This document shows positions 4,653 to 5,841 of a DNA stretch of 5,841 nucleotides, one piece after another; the first letter of the stretch is position 1; the number at the start of each line of letters is the position of its first letter. The DNA lies in the NCBI GenBank assembly GCA_002480935.1, contig DLDC01000149.1, positions 1-5,841 on the forward strand, read 5' to 3'. A program made the position numbers and the translations under genes. The notes under the pieces are model-generated. The model did not search any database, had not been told where the DNA came from, and was given only the letters and a program-made list of their open reading frames with translations. The DNA comes from Prevotella sp. UBA7782 (GTDB taxonomy: Bacteria; Bacteroidota; Bacteroidia; Bacteroidales; Bacteroidaceae).

Positions 4653-5841
4653 ATGACGATACGACATACCTTTCTCCTTATAAGCACGCTGTGTTGCTTG
4701 TGTCTGACAAGTAAGCTGGAGGCTGCTGACATCCATGTGCCCGCATCTGCTGCGTTGCACGATGCCCTCCTTCAGGCCCGTGACATGTTGCGCTTGGGCA
4801 AAGCACGGCAAGTTACGTTGCATCTTGAACCTGCCACCTACATGCTCACAGAACCCCTCGTGCTGCATGCTGAGGACAATGGCATTACGTTAGACGGTCA
4901 TGGAGCCACGCTCAGCGGTGCCGTACGGCTCAGCGGTTGGCACCAGGAAGGACGGCTTTGGGTGACAGATGCCCCAGTAATAAACGGTCTGCCGTTGCGC
5001 ATACGACAGCTTTGGGTAAACGGCAAGAAGGCTTTAAGGGCTTCGCAGTTTGGCCGGTATAAGTTGGAGAGGCTGTTGGGCTTCGATGCCGAGCGCCACA
5101 CCATGACCATACCCACGCCCGACAACGTCTCGCAACTGCAACAAGCGCAAGGCTTGGAGATGCTGGTGCATCAGCGTTGGGCCATAGCCATACTGCGCGT
5201 AAAGACACTTACGCCCATGGGCAAGCAGACCCTTGTTACCTTTCAAGAGCCGGAGTCGAGACTGGAGTTTGCCCATCCTTGGCCGCAACCCATTATCAAC
5301 GGCGAGCAAGGTTCATCGTCTTTCTGTCTGATGAATGCCCTCTGCCTTGTAGACGAGCCTGGAGAGTGGTTTCAAGATGCTGCCAGCGGCAAGATATACT
5401 ATTATCCCCAGCCAGGCGAGCGCACCGATGCTTTGGATGCTGAAGCCCCTGTCTTGGAACGGTTGCTGACCGTTGAGGGCACGGAAGGACTGCCTGTGAG
5501 CGGCGTAACTATCAAGGATGTGAATTTTGCCTATTGTGGATGGTCGCGCCCCACGCTGAAAGGACACGTCACCTTGCAGGGAGGCTTCGCCCTGACCGAT
5601 GCCTATCGTTTGTCAACGCCCGGCGTGCCCTGGTGCGACAGGCTCGACAACCAGGCCTGGACAGAGCGTCCTGATGCCGCCGTGCGGGTAGAGTGGGGCA
5701 GACAGATAACCTTTCAGAACTGCTCGTTCAGTCATCTGGCCGCCACGGCACTAGACCTTGCCGTAGGCGTCAAGGGTGTGAGCGTGACAGATTGCCGTTT
5801 CACCGACATCGGCGGAACAGCTCTTATGGCCGGCTCCTTCA
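4653..5841 (+). CDS. Secreted right-handed beta-helix protein, GH141-like (3' truncated by window)
   Basis: An open frame of 396 codons continues past the right edge. ATG 4653 is the first start after an in-frame stop (4635-4637). Residues 1-24 form a signal peptide: RH near the start, the hydrophobic run FLLISTLCCLCL, and a likely cut after Ala24 or Ala25. The mature part resembles the N-terminal half of large beta-helix glycan-active proteins. Matching landmarks are a Leu/Thr-rich strand followed by GATLSGAVRLSGW (84-96), RQLWVNGKKALRA (118-130), DEPGEWFQDAASGKIYYYP (234-252), and then helical coil rungs such as VTIKDVNFAYCGW and ITFQNCSFSHL. This pattern recalls glycoside hydrolase family 141 and relatives, but the catalytic region is not visible, so activity is unproven. 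It starts 52 bp after the reactivation gene on the same strand with no terminator or clear promoter between, so cotranscription is possible though functionally unexplained. Confidence 0.8.
   Translation, partial: MTIRHTFLLISTLCCLCLTSKLEAADIHVPASAALHDALLQARDMLRLGKARQVTLHLEPATYMLTEPLVLHAEDNGITLDGHGATLSGAVRLSGWHQEGRLWVTDAPVINGLPLRIRQLWVNGKKALRASQFGRYKLERLLGFDAERHTMTIPTPDNVSQLQQAQGLEMLVHQRWAIAILRVKTLTPMGKQTLVTFQEPESRLEFAHPWPQPIINGEQGSSSFCLMNALCLVDEPGEWFQDAASGKIYYYPQPGERTDALDAEAPVLERLLTVEGTEGLPVSGVTIKDVNFAYCGWSRPTLKGHVTLQGGFALTDAYRLSTPGVPWCDRLDNQAWTERPDAAVRVEWGRQITFQNCSFSHLAATALDLAVGVKGVSVTDCRFTDIGGTALMAGSF

Noticed and set aside
4634..4714. ATG at 4634 as an alternative start for the beta-helix protein
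   Set aside because: It is in a different frame and stops after 26 codons. The signal-peptide frame begins at 4653.
5177..5443. 88-codon forward frame inside the beta-helix gene
   Set aside because: It is an out-of-frame shadow of the uninterrupted 396-codon frame that carries recognisable family landmarks.

Overview
The window looks like a stretch of Bacteroidales chromosome, most like Prevotella/Segatella. Two exact TAnnTTTG -7 boxes of the Bacteroidetes sigma factor sit at sensible distances in front of a tRNA gene and an operon. Start codons follow A/T-rich leaders without Shine-Dalgarno sequences. The last gene resembles the large secreted beta-helix glycan-degrading families common in gut and oral Bacteroidetes. 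The genus is inferred from style only.

Layout. Positions 1-774 are AT-rich with no convincing protein gene. They hold small hairpins, a 22-bp tandem repeat (399-442) and C-rich repeat arms. A tRNA-Gly(CCC) with its own promoter lies at 775-847. Positions 848-1278 are again non-coding and hold mirror-image copies of the C-rich arms, so the tRNA sits near the centre of a roughly 680-bp nested inverted repeat. A clean promoter (1219-1250) then drives a co-directional run of four genes (1279-4600). A signal-peptide-bearing beta-helix protein begins at 4653 and runs off the right edge.

The four-gene run is the main interest. Its products correspond to pieces of cobalamin-dependent methionine synthase encoded separately: a homocysteine S-methyltransferase-family protein, a cap-plus-B12-binding corrinoid protein with the DxHxxG motif, and a reactivation protein with the MetH AdoMet-binding signature. 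The pterin (methyl-tetrahydrofolate) domain is absent. In its place is a UroD-family methyltransferase with the H-x-C...C zinc site of the MtaA/MtbA/CmuA group. I infer a methyl-transfer system in which the UroD-like enzyme moves a methyl group from a small, unidentified donor to the corrinoid protein. The first gene product would then pass it to a thiol (probably homocysteine, giving methionine), while the fourth protein rescues oxidised cob(II)alamin. Two details depart from the textbook parts. The first enzyme seems to lack the conserved homocysteine-binding glutamate, and the reactivation protein ends in a C-x2-C-x4-C cluster that suggests an Fe-S centre.

No cobalamin riboswitch fits in the very short leader, and no methyl-donor-specific enzyme (MtaB, MttB or MtgB type) lies within the window, so the donor cannot be named from this sequence.
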